From Oscillospiraceae bacterium (GTDB taxonomy: Bacteria; Bacillota; Clostridia; Oscillospirales; Ruminococcaceae), in the NCBI GenBank assembly GCA_900768245.1, contig CAAGCE010000031.1, positions 1 to 14,174 of the forward strand: a stretch of 14,174 nucleotides of DNA, given 5' to 3'. Within the stretch, counting starts at the first letter, position 1, and each line of letters begins with the position of its first letter. Made by a program: the position numbers and the translations under genes. Under the pieces are notes generated by a model. The model had not been told where the DNA came from and did not search any database. It worked only from the letters and a program-made list of their open reading frames with translations. Below are positions 6,638-13,938 of the stretch, piece after piece.

Positions 6638-7081
6638 CTATTTATTTTTCCAATGCTCAAGCTTCGGCAGACTTGCTTCAAAATATGCTCTTGCCTGTTC
6701 AGGCGGAAACTGCTCGTTCGACATATGCTCAACAAGAAAGTCCGTAAGCTGTTCAAGGCTTGTATAAACAAATTTTCCGTCGATATAGCACCATTTGCAG
6801 TAGTCCTCATTAAATTCACCGTTCTGCTCCCTGCTTATTGAAGGATCATCAAGTGGCATACCGCAGCATTGGCAGATAAGCGTTCTCGGAGAACCGAGAA
6901 GTGTGTTTATTGATACATCAAAAAGCTTGGAAAGCAGTTTAAGTGTTTCCGTATTTGGAGTTGTATCACCGTTTTCCCACCTTGACACAGCCTGACGTGT
7001 GACATACACTTTTTCCGCAAGCTCGTCCTGTGACATTCCGTTTTTGGTGCGCAGTTCAAGGATTATATCCTTTGTTTCCAT
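6638..7081 (-). CDS. XRE-family transcriptional regulator with C-terminal zinc ribbon
   Basis: This 147-residue protein joins an N-terminal helix-turn-helix of the XRE/Cro type (about residues 5-62: MSQDELAEKVYVTRQAVSRW) to a putative zinc-ribbon domain. That domain has Cys70/Cys72/Cys73 in ICQCCGMPL and Cys95/Cys98 in YCKWC, so CxxC pairs 70/73 and 95/98 can bind one zinc. The last 45 residues are helical. Fusions of this kind are common in Firmicutes, but their ligand and targets are mostly unknown; the CxxC pairs could sense metal or redox state. A 17-bp palindrome overlapping its own promoter suggests autoregulation, and because argS is divergent it might affect that gene too. The start ATG at 7081 has AAGGAG nearby. 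Identity of the family is firm; function is not. Confidence 0.85.
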   Translation of the reverse strand: METKDIILELRTKNGMSQDELAEKVYVTRQAVSRWENGDTTPNTETLKLLSKLFDVSINTLLGSPRTLICQCCGMPLDDPSISREQNGEFNEDYCKWCYIDGKFVYTSLEQLTDFLVEHMSNEQFPPEQARAYFEASLPKLEHWKNK

Positions 7082-7102
7082 ATTATCATCTCCTTGACTA
7101 AT

Positions 7103-7130
7103 ATTATAGCATATATGCCGCCAAAAACAA
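7103..7130 (-). promoter_or_regulatory. Promoter of the XRE/zinc-ribbon gene
   Basis: On the minus strand an extended -10, TGCTATAAT (TATAAT at 7108-7103), has a weak -35 TTGTTT 16 bases upstream. It overlaps the left part of the nested palindrome at 7115-7180. Confidence 0.6.
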
Positions 7131-7180
7131 GCAACAGGCTGTTGCTGTCAATAAAAAATAGTTTTTGTGTGCGGCGGCAT
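7115..7180. promoter_or_regulatory. Nested palindrome covering the divergent regulator/argS promoters
   Basis: Three inverted repeats are stacked. ATGCCGCC (7115-7122) pairs with GGCGGCAT (7173-7180), AAAAAC (7123-7128) with GTTTTT (7161-7166), and AGCAACAG (7130-7137) with CTGTTGCT (7139-7146) around one central G. The inner 17-bp palindrome is a good operator for a dimeric repressor. It touches the -35 region of the XRE gene, and the outer arm ends in the -35 box of argS. The XRE protein encoded next to it is the obvious candidate binder. Confidence 0.5.
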
Positions 7181-7208
7181 TGACTTAATCGCAAAAATAT
7201 GTTAAATT
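7180..7208 (+). promoter_or_regulatory. argS promoter
   Basis: TTGACT (7180-7185) and TAAATT (7203-7208) are separated by 17 bases. The start codon follows about 40 bases later. The leader is too short for a T-box, and none is seen. Confidence 0.6.
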
Positions 7209-7247
7209 AAGATAGATAATTATGTACTTTAAAGGGTGGAATAAAAA

Positions 7248-8999
7248 ATGCAGTCTATTACAAAGATACTTACGGTGATCGTTTCCGACGCTTTTGATAA
7301 ATGCGGTTATGACAGCAAGCTTGGCACAGTAACAGCTTCCGACCGACTTGACCTTTGCCAGTTCCAGTGCAACGGTGCATTTGCAGGTGCAAAGCTTTAT
7401 AAAAAAGCACCTTTTATGATCGCTGACGATGTTGCAAAAGTGCTCCAAAGTGAAGGCATATTCAGCAAGGTCGATGTTGTCAAGCCGGGATTTCTCAATC
7501 TTACATTAAGCGATGACTATATGCTCAAGCTTACAAAGGAAATAGAAGCCGATAAATTCTGCGGAGTTCCTCAGGCAGAAAAACCGCAGACTATAATCAT
7601 CGACTACGGCGGACCTAACGTTGCAAAGCCGCTCCATATCGGACATCTCCGCTCCGCAATTATCGGCGAGTCATTAAAGCGTCTTGCCCGTGCCTGCGGA
7701 AATACCGTTTACGGCGACGTGCATCTTGGCGACTGGGGACTGCAGATAGGTCTTGTTATTGCTGAGCTTAACGAACGCTATCCCGACCGAAAATGCTTCT
7801 CTGAGGATTTCAATGCTGACACAGATACGGTTGAACCGCTTTCCGCAGAGCTTCTCTGTGAGGTCTATCCTTTCGCAAGTAAAAAAAGCAAGGAAAATGA
7901 GGATTTCAAAGCTAAGGCTCACACAGCAACATTTGAACTTCAGAACGGCAGAGCAGGCTATATCGCACTCTGGAAGGAAATACTCCGTGTTTCCATTGCA
8001 GACCTTAAAGACAACTATTCAAAGCTTGATGTTGATTTTGATTATTGGTACGGCGAAAGCGACGCTGACAAATATATCCCTGAACTTATGAAGATACTCG
8101 AGGACAAAAAGCTTTCATATGAGAGCAACGGTGCGCTTGTAGTTGATGTTGAGCTTGAAAGCGACAAAGCACCGATGCCGCCGGTTATCGTAAGAAAGTC
8201 CGATAATTCCAGCATTTACGCAACGACTGACCTTGCAACGATAATCCAGCGTGAAAAGGATTTCCACCCAAATAAGATATGGTATGTTGTTGACAAGCGT
8301 CAGGAGCTTCATTTTACACAGGTGTTCCGCTGTGCAAGACGTGCGGAGCTTGTACCTGCCGAAACAGAGCTTGAATTTCTTGGCTTTGGCACAATGAACG
8401 GCAGCGACGGAAAGCCTTACAAGACCCGTGACGGCGGAGTAATGCGTCTTTCCGATCTTATCGAAACCGTTACAAATGCCTCATTGCAGCGTCTTGAAAA
8501 TTCCTCATTCGTAAGTGAGGACGACCGTGAAAGCTATGCAAGAAAGCTTGGTATGGCGGCTGTAAAATTCGGCGACCTTATCAACCACCGTTCAAAGGAC
8601 TATATCTTTGACCTTGATAAGTTCCTTTCATCAGAGGGAAAAACAGGTATCTATCTTCTCTATACCGTTTCAAGGATCAATTCCATTATGAAAAAAGCAG
8701 GCGATGCCAAGGCTGAATTTACAGGCATCTATACAAACGAAGAACGTGAGCTTATGTTAAAGCTTATAATGACGGGCGACGTTTTCAACTATGCAATGGA
8801 CGAAAAAGCACCGAACTATATCTGTGAAAATGCATATCAGCTTGCAGTATCCTTCTCACGCTTCTATCACGAAAATCATATTATGGACGAAAAGGACGAG
8901 GCGAAGAAAGCAAGCTGGCTGGCACTTGCAAAGCTTGTCCGTACAGTTATCACAAAACACCTTGACATTCTCGGAATTGAAACTGTTGAAAATATGTAA
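7248..8999 (+). CDS. argS: Arginyl-tRNA synthetase
   Basis: The enzyme charges tRNA-Arg with arginine using ATP, in the cytoplasm. It has 583 residues, a normal length. The N-terminal tRNA-binding domain (about 1-85) is followed by the class I Rossmann catalytic domain, with the HIGH motif exact at 130-133 (DYGGPNVAKPLHIGH region, 119-133). The second signature is the degenerate form usual for this enzyme: KTRDGGVMRLSDL replaces KMSKS. The C-terminal anticodon-binding DALR domain covers about 460-583 and ends ...ILGIETVENM as the family does. AAAGGGTGGA precedes the ATG at a good distance. The gene is a single unit with its own promoter and a terminator right after the stop codon. A second, class-specific arginine regulation is not visible. 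Confidence 0.97.
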   Translation: MQSITKILTVIVSDAFDKCGYDSKLGTVTASDRLDLCQFQCNGAFAGAKLYKKAPFMIADDVAKVLQSEGIFSKVDVVKPGFLNLTLSDDYMLKLTKEIEADKFCGVPQAEKPQTIIIDYGGPNVAKPLHIGHLRSAIIGESLKRLARACGNTVYGDVHLGDWGLQIGLVIAELNERYPDRKCFSEDFNADTDTVEPLSAELLCEVYPFASKKSKENEDFKAKAHTATFELQNGRAGYIALWKEILRVSIADLKDNYSKLDVDFDYWYGESDADKYIPELMKILEDKKLSYESNGALVVDVELESDKAPMPPVIVRKSDNSSIYATTDLATIIQREKDFHPNKIWYVVDKRQELHFTQVFRCARRAELVPAETELEFLGFGTMNGSDGKPYKTRDGGVMRLSDLIETVTNASLQRLENSSFVSEDDRESYARKLGMAAVKFGDLINHRSKDYIFDLDKFLSSEGKTGIYLLYTVSRINSIMKKAGDAKAEFTGIYTNEERELMLKLIMTGDVFNYAMDEKAPNYICENAYQLAVSFSRFYHENHIMDEKDEAKKASWLALAKLVRTVITKHLDILGIETVENM

Positions 9000-9004
9000 A
9001 AACA

Positions 9005-9041
9005 GGGTATGCAGTTTATTTCAGCTGCATACCCATTTTTT
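9005..9041. terminator. Bidirectional terminator between argS and the DUF3877-like gene
   Basis: GGGTATGCAG (9005-9014) and CTGCATACCC (9025-9034) form a perfect 10-bp stem with a 10-base loop. ATTTTTTATTTTA follows on the plus strand and TGTTTTTAC on the minus strand. The stem begins 6 bases after the argS stop codon and lies just beyond the stop of the convergent gene, so it can serve both. Confidence 0.9.
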
Positions 9042-9570
9042 ATTTTATATTGAAATTCTCATAGTCCTTAGGTGTGAAACGGTGGTAAATGATATGTCCC
9101 ATTTCATCACGGAGGCAATAGCGGTAATCATCGGGAACGCCGTCCTCAAAGTAAACAAGGTAGTCAAACTCATCATCGTTTATCTCTTTGAAAATTACCT
9201 TATCGGAGTATTTTCTGAAAATATCGGCTATCTGTTCAATGGTGGAATGATGTTCTGCAATAGCAGTTATAAATTCGGTGAGAAACGGACTTGCTTCAAC
9301 ATTTTCGTGAATGTATTTTACACCGTCGGCACTTACTTTTATCCCGAAACGCTCCTCGGTATAGGAAACAGTAAGCTTTCCAAGCTTTTCGGAATCGAAG
9401 CTTTCAAGTGCGGCAGTCATTTCGTCAGCATTATAAGCCGTACCAAGCATATTGTTAAGCGAATCAAGGGGATAGTAAAGCCCTACCGCATTATAGGTAT
9501 ATCCTATTTTTATCTGTGATTCCTTTATTGTATCAATGATATTTTTTTCAAGTGCTTTATGATCAGCCAT
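9040..9570 (-). CDS. DUF3877-like hypothetical protein
   Basis: This 176-residue soluble protein has no signal peptide or membrane segment. The N terminus (KALEKNIIDTIKESQIKIGY...LYYPLDSLNNML) looks like the DUF3877 family found in Clostridia, which I recall but could not check by search. The protein is rich in acidic residues and aromatic residues near its end (DEFDYLVYFEDGVPDDYRY). No catalytic motif or metal site stands out. Its function is unknown. GGAAGG lies nine bases before the ATG. It is a single-gene unit, divergent from the rhodanese-TtcA fusion and convergent with argS; neither neighbour gives a firm clue. Confidence 0.8.
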   Translation of the reverse strand: MADHKALEKNIIDTIKESQIKIGYTYNAVGLYYPLDSLNNMLGTAYNADEMTAALESFDSEKLGKLTVSYTEERFGIKVSADGVKYIHENVEASPFLTEFITAIAEHHSTIEQIADIFRKYSDKVIFKEINDDEFDYLVYFEDGVPDDYRYCLRDEMGHIIYHRFTPKDYENFNIK

Positions 9571-9604
9571 AGCAATTTTCCTTCCTGCAAAATCAATATA
9601 TACT

Positions 9605-9633
9605 ATTATAGTACACTATATTTCAAAAGTCAA
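9605..9633 (-). promoter_or_regulatory. Promoter of the DUF3877-like gene
   Basis: On the minus strand TTGACT (9633-9628) and a perfect TATAAT (9610-9605) are separated by 17 bases, about 35 bases before the start codon. Confidence 0.75.
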
Positions 9634-9656
9634 ATAAAAAATTAAATTAAGATTAA

Positions 9657-9685
9657 TAGACATTGCCGTATCATTGTGATATAAT
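9657..9685 (+). promoter_or_regulatory. Promoter of the rhodanese-TtcA-like gene
   Basis: TAGACA (9657-9662) and a perfect TATAAT (9680-9685) lie 17 bases apart. Transcription would start near 9692, about 25 bases before the ATG at 9717; this rules out the longer reading frame that begins at 9663. Confidence 0.65.
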
Positions 9686-9716
9686 ATATTCTGATTTTTA
9701 TTTAGGAGAGATAGGA

Positions 9717-10841
9717 ATGGAATTATCGGTAAAAGAATTTGCTGAGCTTGACAAGGCTGATTATATCGTTCTCGATATAAGAGATGATTATGCATTTTCA
9801 TACGGACATATAAATGACGCTGTAAATATCCCGCAGGACAAGCTTGATATTGAAAAGCTTGATTATCCAAAGGATAAAAAAATAATCGTATGCTGCAAAA
9901 GCGGTATCATAAGCCGTGATGTTGCGGAAAATATGCGTGACATCGGATATGATGCATATAACCTTACAGGCGGATATGCTGAATGGCTGGACAATAAGCT
10001 TGGATCCGAAAACAGGGCAAAGGAAATAGAGCAAAGCATAAGAAAAACATTCAGCCGTTCTGTTTTAAGCAAGTTTACAAAAGCGGTTTCACAGTATGAG
10101 CTTGTAAAGCCGGGCGATAAAATTGCGGTCTGTATCTCAGGCGGCAAGGATTCTATGCTTATGGCAAAGCTTTTTCAGGAGCTTAAAATGCATAACAAAT
10201 TCCCCTTTGAAGTTATGTTTCTTGTAATGGACCCCGGTTACAGCAAGGAAAACCGTGCAATAATCGAGGGCAATGCCCGTCTGATGGGTATTCCCATAAC
10301 GATATTTGAAACGGATATTTTTGATTCGGTATATAATGTACAGAATAACCCCTGCTACCTTTGCGCAAGAATGAGAAGAGGCAATCTTTACAGCAAGGCA
10401 AAGGAACTCGGCTGCAACAAGATCGCTCTCGGTCATCATTATGACGACGTTATCGAAACTATCCTTATGGGTATGATATACGGCGGACAGGTGCAGACTA
10501 TGATGCCAAAGCTTCACAGCGCACATTTTGAGGGTATGCAGGTAATCAGACCTATGTATCTTATCCGTGAGAAGGATATTATCCGCTGGAAGAATTATAA
10601 CGACCTGCACTTTATCCAGTGCGCCTGCAAGTTTACCGATACCTGCACTACCTGCAATCCCGACAGCCGCACAAGCTCAAAGCGTCAGGAAATAAAGCAT
10701 CTTATTGCAGAGCTTGCTAAGGGCAATCCTCAGATAGAGTACAACATTTTCAAAAGCGTGGAAAATGTAAATCTCAAATCGATCATCTCATATAAAAATG
10801 AGGGTGAAGTTCATCACTTCCTTGACGGATATGATGATTAA
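9717..10841 (+). CDS. Rhodanese / TtcA-like PP-loop fusion protein (tRNA or small-molecule thiolation)
   Basis: This 374-residue cytoplasmic protein joins two sulfur-handling domains. Residues of about 3-95 form a rhodanese domain with the active-site loop CKSGIIS, catalytic Cys60. Residues of about 110-345 form a TtcA-family ATP pyrophosphatase: PP-loop SGGKDS (141-146), CYLC (213-216) and GHHYDDVIET (239-248). Further cysteines lie at 301, 303, 310 and 313 (QCACKFTDTCTTC). TtcA makes 2-thiocytidine at position 32 of tRNA using a [4Fe-4S] cluster held by a CxxC and a third Cys. A fused rhodanese could hand over the persulfide sulfur directly. The ATG at 9717 follows TTTAGGAGAGAT at good spacing and agrees with the promoter. 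The domain calls are firm. That the substrate is tRNA C32 is inferred, since many TtcA-like proteins of Firmicutes are untested. Confidence 0.88.
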   Translation: MELSVKEFAELDKADYIVLDIRDDYAFSYGHINDAVNIPQDKLDIEKLDYPKDKKIIVCCKSGIISRDVAENMRDIGYDAYNLTGGYAEWLDNKLGSENRAKEIEQSIRKTFSRSVLSKFTKAVSQYELVKPGDKIAVCISGGKDSMLMAKLFQELKMHNKFPFEVMFLVMDPGYSKENRAIIEGNARLMGIPITIFETDIFDSVYNVQNNPCYLCARMRRGNLYSKAKELGCNKIALGHHYDDVIETILMGMIYGGQVQTMMPKLHSAHFEGMQVIRPMYLIREKDIIRWKNYNDLHFIQCACKFTDTCTTCNPDSRTSSKRQEIKHLIAELAKGNPQIEYNIFKSVENVNLKSIISYKNEGEVHHFLDGYDD

Positions 10842-10951
10842 CATAACATTAAATTAATTTTAAGTTAAATATATATTAAAAACTTGGCTGTAATAAACAA
10901 AAATTTGACAGCCGGTTCGCTATATTTGTCAATAAATTCATACTAAACCTA

Positions 10952-10980
10952 TTGACAAGGTGTATATTTGATGCTATAAT
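10952..10980 (+). promoter_or_regulatory. Promoter of the metNIQ leader and operon
   Basis: A perfect TTGACA (10952-10957) and a perfect TATAAT (10975-10980) are separated by exactly 17 bases. A promoter this strong needs control downstream, which fits the attenuator that follows. Upstream, TTGACA (10905-10910) and TGTCAA (10927-10932) form an inverted pair that might be an operator, though it is short. Confidence 0.88.
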
Positions 10981-11028
10981 ATGACTACAGTTTGAAAAAC
11001 AAATATCAGAAAGAAAGGGGCGGTCAAT

Positions 11029-11118
11029 GTGTTCGGAATAATGTGCGGTATGGAAATGTGTATGATGTGCTGTGAAATGTCCGAAGAAAATAACTGCGGC
11101 TGCCTTGAATTCTGCTGA
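11029..11118 (+). CDS. Met/Cys-rich leader peptide of the metNIQ operon (29 residues)
   Basis: GTG at 11029 with AAAGGGG eight bases upstream opens a 29-codon frame ending in TGA. Counting the initiator, seven residues are Met and seven are Cys; the centre reads MCGMEMCMMCCEM and the end CGCLEFC. An overlapping ATG at 11027 gives only four codons. The ORF lies between a consensus promoter and a strong terminator, directly upstream of a methionine transporter operon, with a perfect hairpin two bases after its stop codon. This is the arrangement of an amino-acid leader peptide whose slow translation under Met or Cys shortage lets RNA polymerase pass the terminator. The alternative is a small metal-binding peptide, but the operon context argues for the leader role. 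Translation itself is predicted, not shown. Confidence 0.7.
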   Translation: MFGIMCGMEMCMMCCEMSEENNCGCLEFC

Positions 11119-11120
11119 GC

Positions 11121-11139
11121 ATATTTATGTGATAAATAT
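11121..11139 (+). promoter_or_regulatory. Hairpin just after the leader-peptide stop codon
   Basis: ATATTTAT (11121-11128) and ATAAATAT (11132-11139) form a perfect 8-bp stem with the loop GTG. A ribosome that reaches the TGA at 11116-11118 would cover its left arm. The spacing suggests a pause or switch element, but I could not work out a clear mutually exclusive partner by eye. Confidence 0.5.
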
Positions 11140-11148
11140 TATTTCAGA

Positions 11149-11185
11149 AAACAGACAGGTACGCAGATGTCTGTTTTTATTTTTT
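11149..11185 (+). terminator. Attenuator terminator upstream of metN
   Basis: AAACAGACA (11149-11157) pairs perfectly with TGTCTGTTT (11168-11176) around a 10-base loop, and a T-rich run (five T, A, six T) follows. The metN start codon is at 11204, so this terminator must be bypassed for transporter expression. A weak competing pairing of TGAAAT (11073-11078, in the leader ORF) with ATTTCA (11141-11146) is possible. Confidence 0.85.
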
Positions 11186-11203
11186 GACAGGAAGTGATCA
11201 CGC

Positions 11204-12208
11204 TTGATCGAAATTAAAAATCTATCAAAAACCTACCCTTCCGCAAACGGTGGGATTACCGCTGTAAAAGATATAAATATTACTATCAACGACGGCGAGA
11301 TATTCGGTATAATCGGTCTTTCGGGTGCTGGAAAAAGTACCCTTGTAAGATGTATCAACTTTCTTGAACGTCCTACAACAGGAGAGGTCATCATTGACGG
11401 ACAGGACCTCGGCAAGCTTTCAAATAAAGAGCTTCTCAAAACAAGACAGAATATAGGAATGATATTTCAGGGCTTTAATCTTCTTGCACAGAGAAATGTT
11501 ATCAAAAATATATGTTATCCTCTTGAAATTGCAGGCGTAAAGAAAAAGGACGCACTCAAAAGAGCGGCTGACCTCCTTGAGCTTGTTGGTCTTTCCGATA
11601 AGGCTAAGGCTTATCCTTCACAGCTTTCAGGCGGACAGAAACAGCGTGTGGCTATTGCAAGAGCATTGGCAGCAGAAACAAAATATCTCCTCTGTGACGA
11701 AGCAACAAGCGCACTTGACCCCGATACAACACGCTCCATACTTGAACTTATGAAAAAGATAAACAAGACAATGGGCGTTACAATTATCGTCATCACTCAC
11801 GAAATGAAGGTCATCGACAGCATTTGTGACAGGGTCGCAGTCCTCGATAAAAGCACGGTCGCTGAAATTGGCGATGTCAAGGACGTTTTCACAGATCCGC
11901 AGTCCGATATTGCCAAGAAGCTTGTTCTCCCTGAGAATAAGATACTTGACACAGCTACCGACGGCAGAAAGATACGACTTGTTTATAACGGTGAAAGCTC
12001 CTTTGAGCCGATACTTGCAAAAATGATACTTGCCTGCAAGACACCCGTAAACATTCTTCACGCCGATACAAAGGACATCGACGGCAAGGCTTACGGTCAG
12101 ATGATATTGCAGCTTCCTGCCGATGAGGACAGCGCAGCGAAAATAATCCACTATCTTAAAAACAACAATGTGGAATTTACAGAGATAGGAGGCGGCGAAA
12201 ATGTCTGA
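11204..12208 (+). CDS. metN: Methionine ABC transporter ATP-binding protein MetN
   Basis: MetN is the cytoplasmic ATPase of the methionine importer. Its 334 residues show Walker A GLSGAGKS (38-45), Q-loop Gln89, signature LSGGQKQ (141-147), Walker B YLLCDEATSALD (161-172, Glu166) and the switch His199. The tail (about 255-330, KIRLVYNGESSFEPILAKM onward) is the NIL domain, which in MetN binds methionine and shuts the transporter when the cell is replete. The start is TTG at 11204, with AGGAAG nine bases upstream; no in-frame ATG or GTG fits the start of the family (MIEIKNLSKTY). A TTG start may lower translation. The reading frame overlaps metI by 8 bases, so the two are translationally coupled. 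Expression is probably set by the leader peptide and terminator upstream. Confidence 0.95.
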   Translation: MIEIKNLSKTYPSANGGITAVKDINITINDGEIFGIIGLSGAGKSTLVRCINFLERPTTGEVIIDGQDLGKLSNKELLKTRQNIGMIFQGFNLLAQRNVIKNICYPLEIAGVKKKDALKRAADLLELVGLSDKAKAYPSQLSGGQKQRVAIARALAAETKYLLCDEATSALDPDTTRSILELMKKINKTMGVTIIVITHEMKVIDSICDRVAVLDKSTVAEIGDVKDVFTDPQSDIAKKLVLPENKILDTATDGRKIRLVYNGESSFEPILAKMILACKTPVNILHADTKDIDGKAYGQMILQLPADEDSAAKIIHYLKNNNVEFTEIGGGENV

Positions 12209-12878
12209 TATTCTTGTTCAGCTCTGGGAAAAGGGCATACTTCAGAAAGGTATCTGGGAAACGATATATCTTACATTTATCTCGGCATTTTTCGCTTACC
12301 TTTTCGGGCTTCCCCTCGGACTTCTGCTCAATATCACCGATAAGGACGGTATTCACCCGATAGTATGGCTGAATAAGATACTTGGAATTATCGTCAATAT
12401 CTTCAGAAGTATACCTTTCGTAATACTTATGGTAGCAGTTCTTCCTGCCGCAAAGCTTGTAATGGGAACAGGACTCGGCAATAAGGCAATGATATTTACA
12501 CTTATAGTTGCAGCGATACCATACGTTGCAAGAATGGCTGAATCCTCACTGAAAGAGGTCGACCGCGGAGTTATCGAAGCGGCACAGGCAATGGGTACTT
12601 CATCATTTAAAATAGTCTATAAGGTGCTTATCCCTGAATCAAAGCCATCACTTATAGTAGGAGCGGTTATTTCGCTCGTAACCATACTTGGCTATTCCGC
12701 AATGGCGGGAACCATCGGCGGAGGCGGTCTTGGAATGATCGCTATCAATTACGGTTACCAGCGTTTCAATAACGATATTGTATGGATATGTGTTCTGCTT
12801 ACAGTAATAATCGTCCAGCTCATTCAGGAAGTCGGAATGTTTATTGCAAGCAAAACGGATAAACGTATCAATAAGTAA
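12201..12878 (+). CDS. metI: Methionine ABC transporter permease MetI
   Basis: MetI is the membrane channel of the importer and works as a homodimer with two MetN. It has 225 residues and about five membrane segments (roughly 20-45, 56-85, 95-112, 148-172, 192-215). The EAA coupling loop, EAAQAMGTSSFKI at 126-138, contacts MetN. The GGGGLG motif (173-178) is typical of the family. The ATG overlaps the end of metN by 8 bases, and AGGAGG precedes it. Confidence 0.95.
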   Translation: MSDILVQLWEKGILQKGIWETIYLTFISAFFAYLFGLPLGLLLNITDKDGIHPIVWLNKILGIIVNIFRSIPFVILMVAVLPAAKLVMGTGLGNKAMIFTLIVAAIPYVARMAESSLKEVDRGVIEAAQAMGTSSFKIVYKVLIPESKPSLIVGAVISLVTILGYSAMAGTIGGGGLGMIAINYGYQRFNNDIVWICVLLTVIIVQLIQEVGMFIASKTDKRINK

Positions 12879-12891
12879 GGGGATATGTTTT

Positions 12892-12951
12892 ATGACAGGT
12901 TTATTTGAAAAGCTGTTAAGACAGAACTTCAGAAACGGACGAATGTGCTGA
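12892..12951 (+). CDS. Possible small ORF between metI and metQ (19 residues)
   Basis: An ATG at 12892 with AAGGGG nine bases upstream opens a 19-codon frame (MTGLFEKLLRQNFRNGRMC) ending in TGA. The peptide is short, basic and partly amphipathic. A second ATG at 12885 gives only seven codons. The strong ribosome site right after the metI stop is what makes it worth listing. It could equally be a remnant of an earlier metI-metQ spacing, or chance. Nothing similar is recognised. Confidence 0.25.
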   Translation: MTGLFEKLLRQNFRNGRMC

Positions 12952-13012
12952 CATCAAAGCCGACAAAAAGAAATAAGGAAAAAATTTTTATAAAATTAAG
13001 GAGTTTATAATT

Positions 13013-13918
13013 ATGAAAAAGTTATCATCAGTTCTTCTCGCACTTTCACTTTCCGCACTTGCTCTTACAGGCTGCGGCTCATCAACAGACACATCGGCAG
13101 ATACATCAGCTGAAGAAACAACAACAGCAGCAGACGCTGAAACAGAAGCTGCAGCAGATGAAGCAGCAGCAGACGGCGACAACGTTATCAAGGTTGGCGC
13201 AACATCAACACCGCACGGTGAAATTCTTGAATTTGTAAAGGATAAGCTTGCTGAACAGGGCTATGACCTCCAGATCACAATTTACGATGACTATGTACTT
13301 CCGAATAAGGCAGTAGCAGACGGCGAACTCGACGCAAACTACTTCCAGCACACACCATACCTCAACAGCTTCAACGCTTCAAACGGTACAGACCTCGTAT
13401 CAGTAGCAAAGATCCACTATGAGCCATTCGGACTTTACGGCAACGGAGTAACATCAGTAGCAGACGTTGCAGAAGGCGCATCTATCGTTATCCCGGCTGA
13501 CGACAGCAACGAAACAAGAGCACTTCTTCTCCTCCAGCAGGAAGGACTTATCGAACTTCCTGAGGACGCAAACGCAAACGACGGCGTAACAACACTTGAC
13601 ATTGTAGACGACCACGGCTACAACATCACAACAGTACAGGCTGATACAGTAGCAGCACAGTTTGCAAACAGCGACGCAGGCTCACTGGCAGTAATCAACG
13701 GCAACTATGCACTTGCAGCAGGACTTGACATCAACACAGCACTTGCAGTAGAAGATGCATCAGGCGACGCAGCACAGACATATGCAAACATCATTGCAGT
13801 AAGAAGCGGCGATGAAAACCTTCCAAAGATCCAGGCACTCGTAAGCACACTCCAGTCTGATGACGTAAAGACATATATCGAAGAAAACTATAACGGCGCA
13901 GTAGTAGCAATTTTCTAA
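13013..13918 (+). CDS. metQ: Methionine-binding lipoprotein MetQ (NLPA family)
   Basis: MetQ captures methionine outside the cell and feeds it to MetNI. The 301-residue protein starts with a lipoprotein signal peptide (KK, hydrophobic core, lipobox LTGC with Cys21), so it should be anchored to the outer face of the membrane. A low-complexity linker of Ala, Thr, Asp and Glu (about 22-60) leads to the binding domain. That domain has family marks such as VGATSTPHGEIL, DYVLPNKAVADGELDANYFQH and FGLYG. AAGGAG lies nine bases before the ATG. The 134-base gap after metI holds no terminator, so metQ is in the operon. Codon choice is strongly skewed (GCA, ACA, CTC, AAC) compared with other genes here, suggesting high expression, as expected for a binding protein made in excess over the permease. 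Methionine as ligand is inferred from the family and operon; oxidised or D-methionine is also possible. Confidence 0.93.
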   Translation: MKKLSSVLLALSLSALALTGCGSSTDTSADTSAEETTTAADAETEAAADEAAADGDNVIKVGATSTPHGEILEFVKDKLAEQGYDLQITIYDDYVLPNKAVADGELDANYFQHTPYLNSFNASNGTDLVSVAKIHYEPFGLYGNGVTSVADVAEGASIVIPADDSNETRALLLLQQEGLIELPEDANANDGVTTLDIVDDHGYNITTVQADTVAAQFANSDAGSLAVINGNYALAAGLDINTALAVEDASGDAAQTYANIIAVRSGDENLPKIQALVSTLQSDDVKTYIEENYNGAVVAIF

Positions 13919-13938
13919 GATATAAATAAAGTAAAAGA

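Noticed and set aside
7248..8999. Loss of the KMSKS motif in argS as a sign of decay
   Set aside because: A degenerate second signature is usual in many arginyl-tRNA synthetases; all other parts are intact.
10864..10925. Terminator after the rhodanese-TtcA gene (GGCTGT/ACAGCC near 10886-10912)
   Set aside because: The stem is short, the loop is 16 bases long and no T run follows on the plus strand.
11027..11041. ATG at 11027 as the start of the metN leader ORF
   Set aside because: It stops after four codons; the GTG two bases later opens the 29-codon Met/Cys-rich frame and is equally well spaced from the ribosome site.
10842..11203. S-box, T-box or other riboswitch before metN
   Set aside because: No T-box sequence (TGGNACC type) or SAM-riboswitch core is seen; the space is taken up by the promoter, the leader ORF and the terminator.
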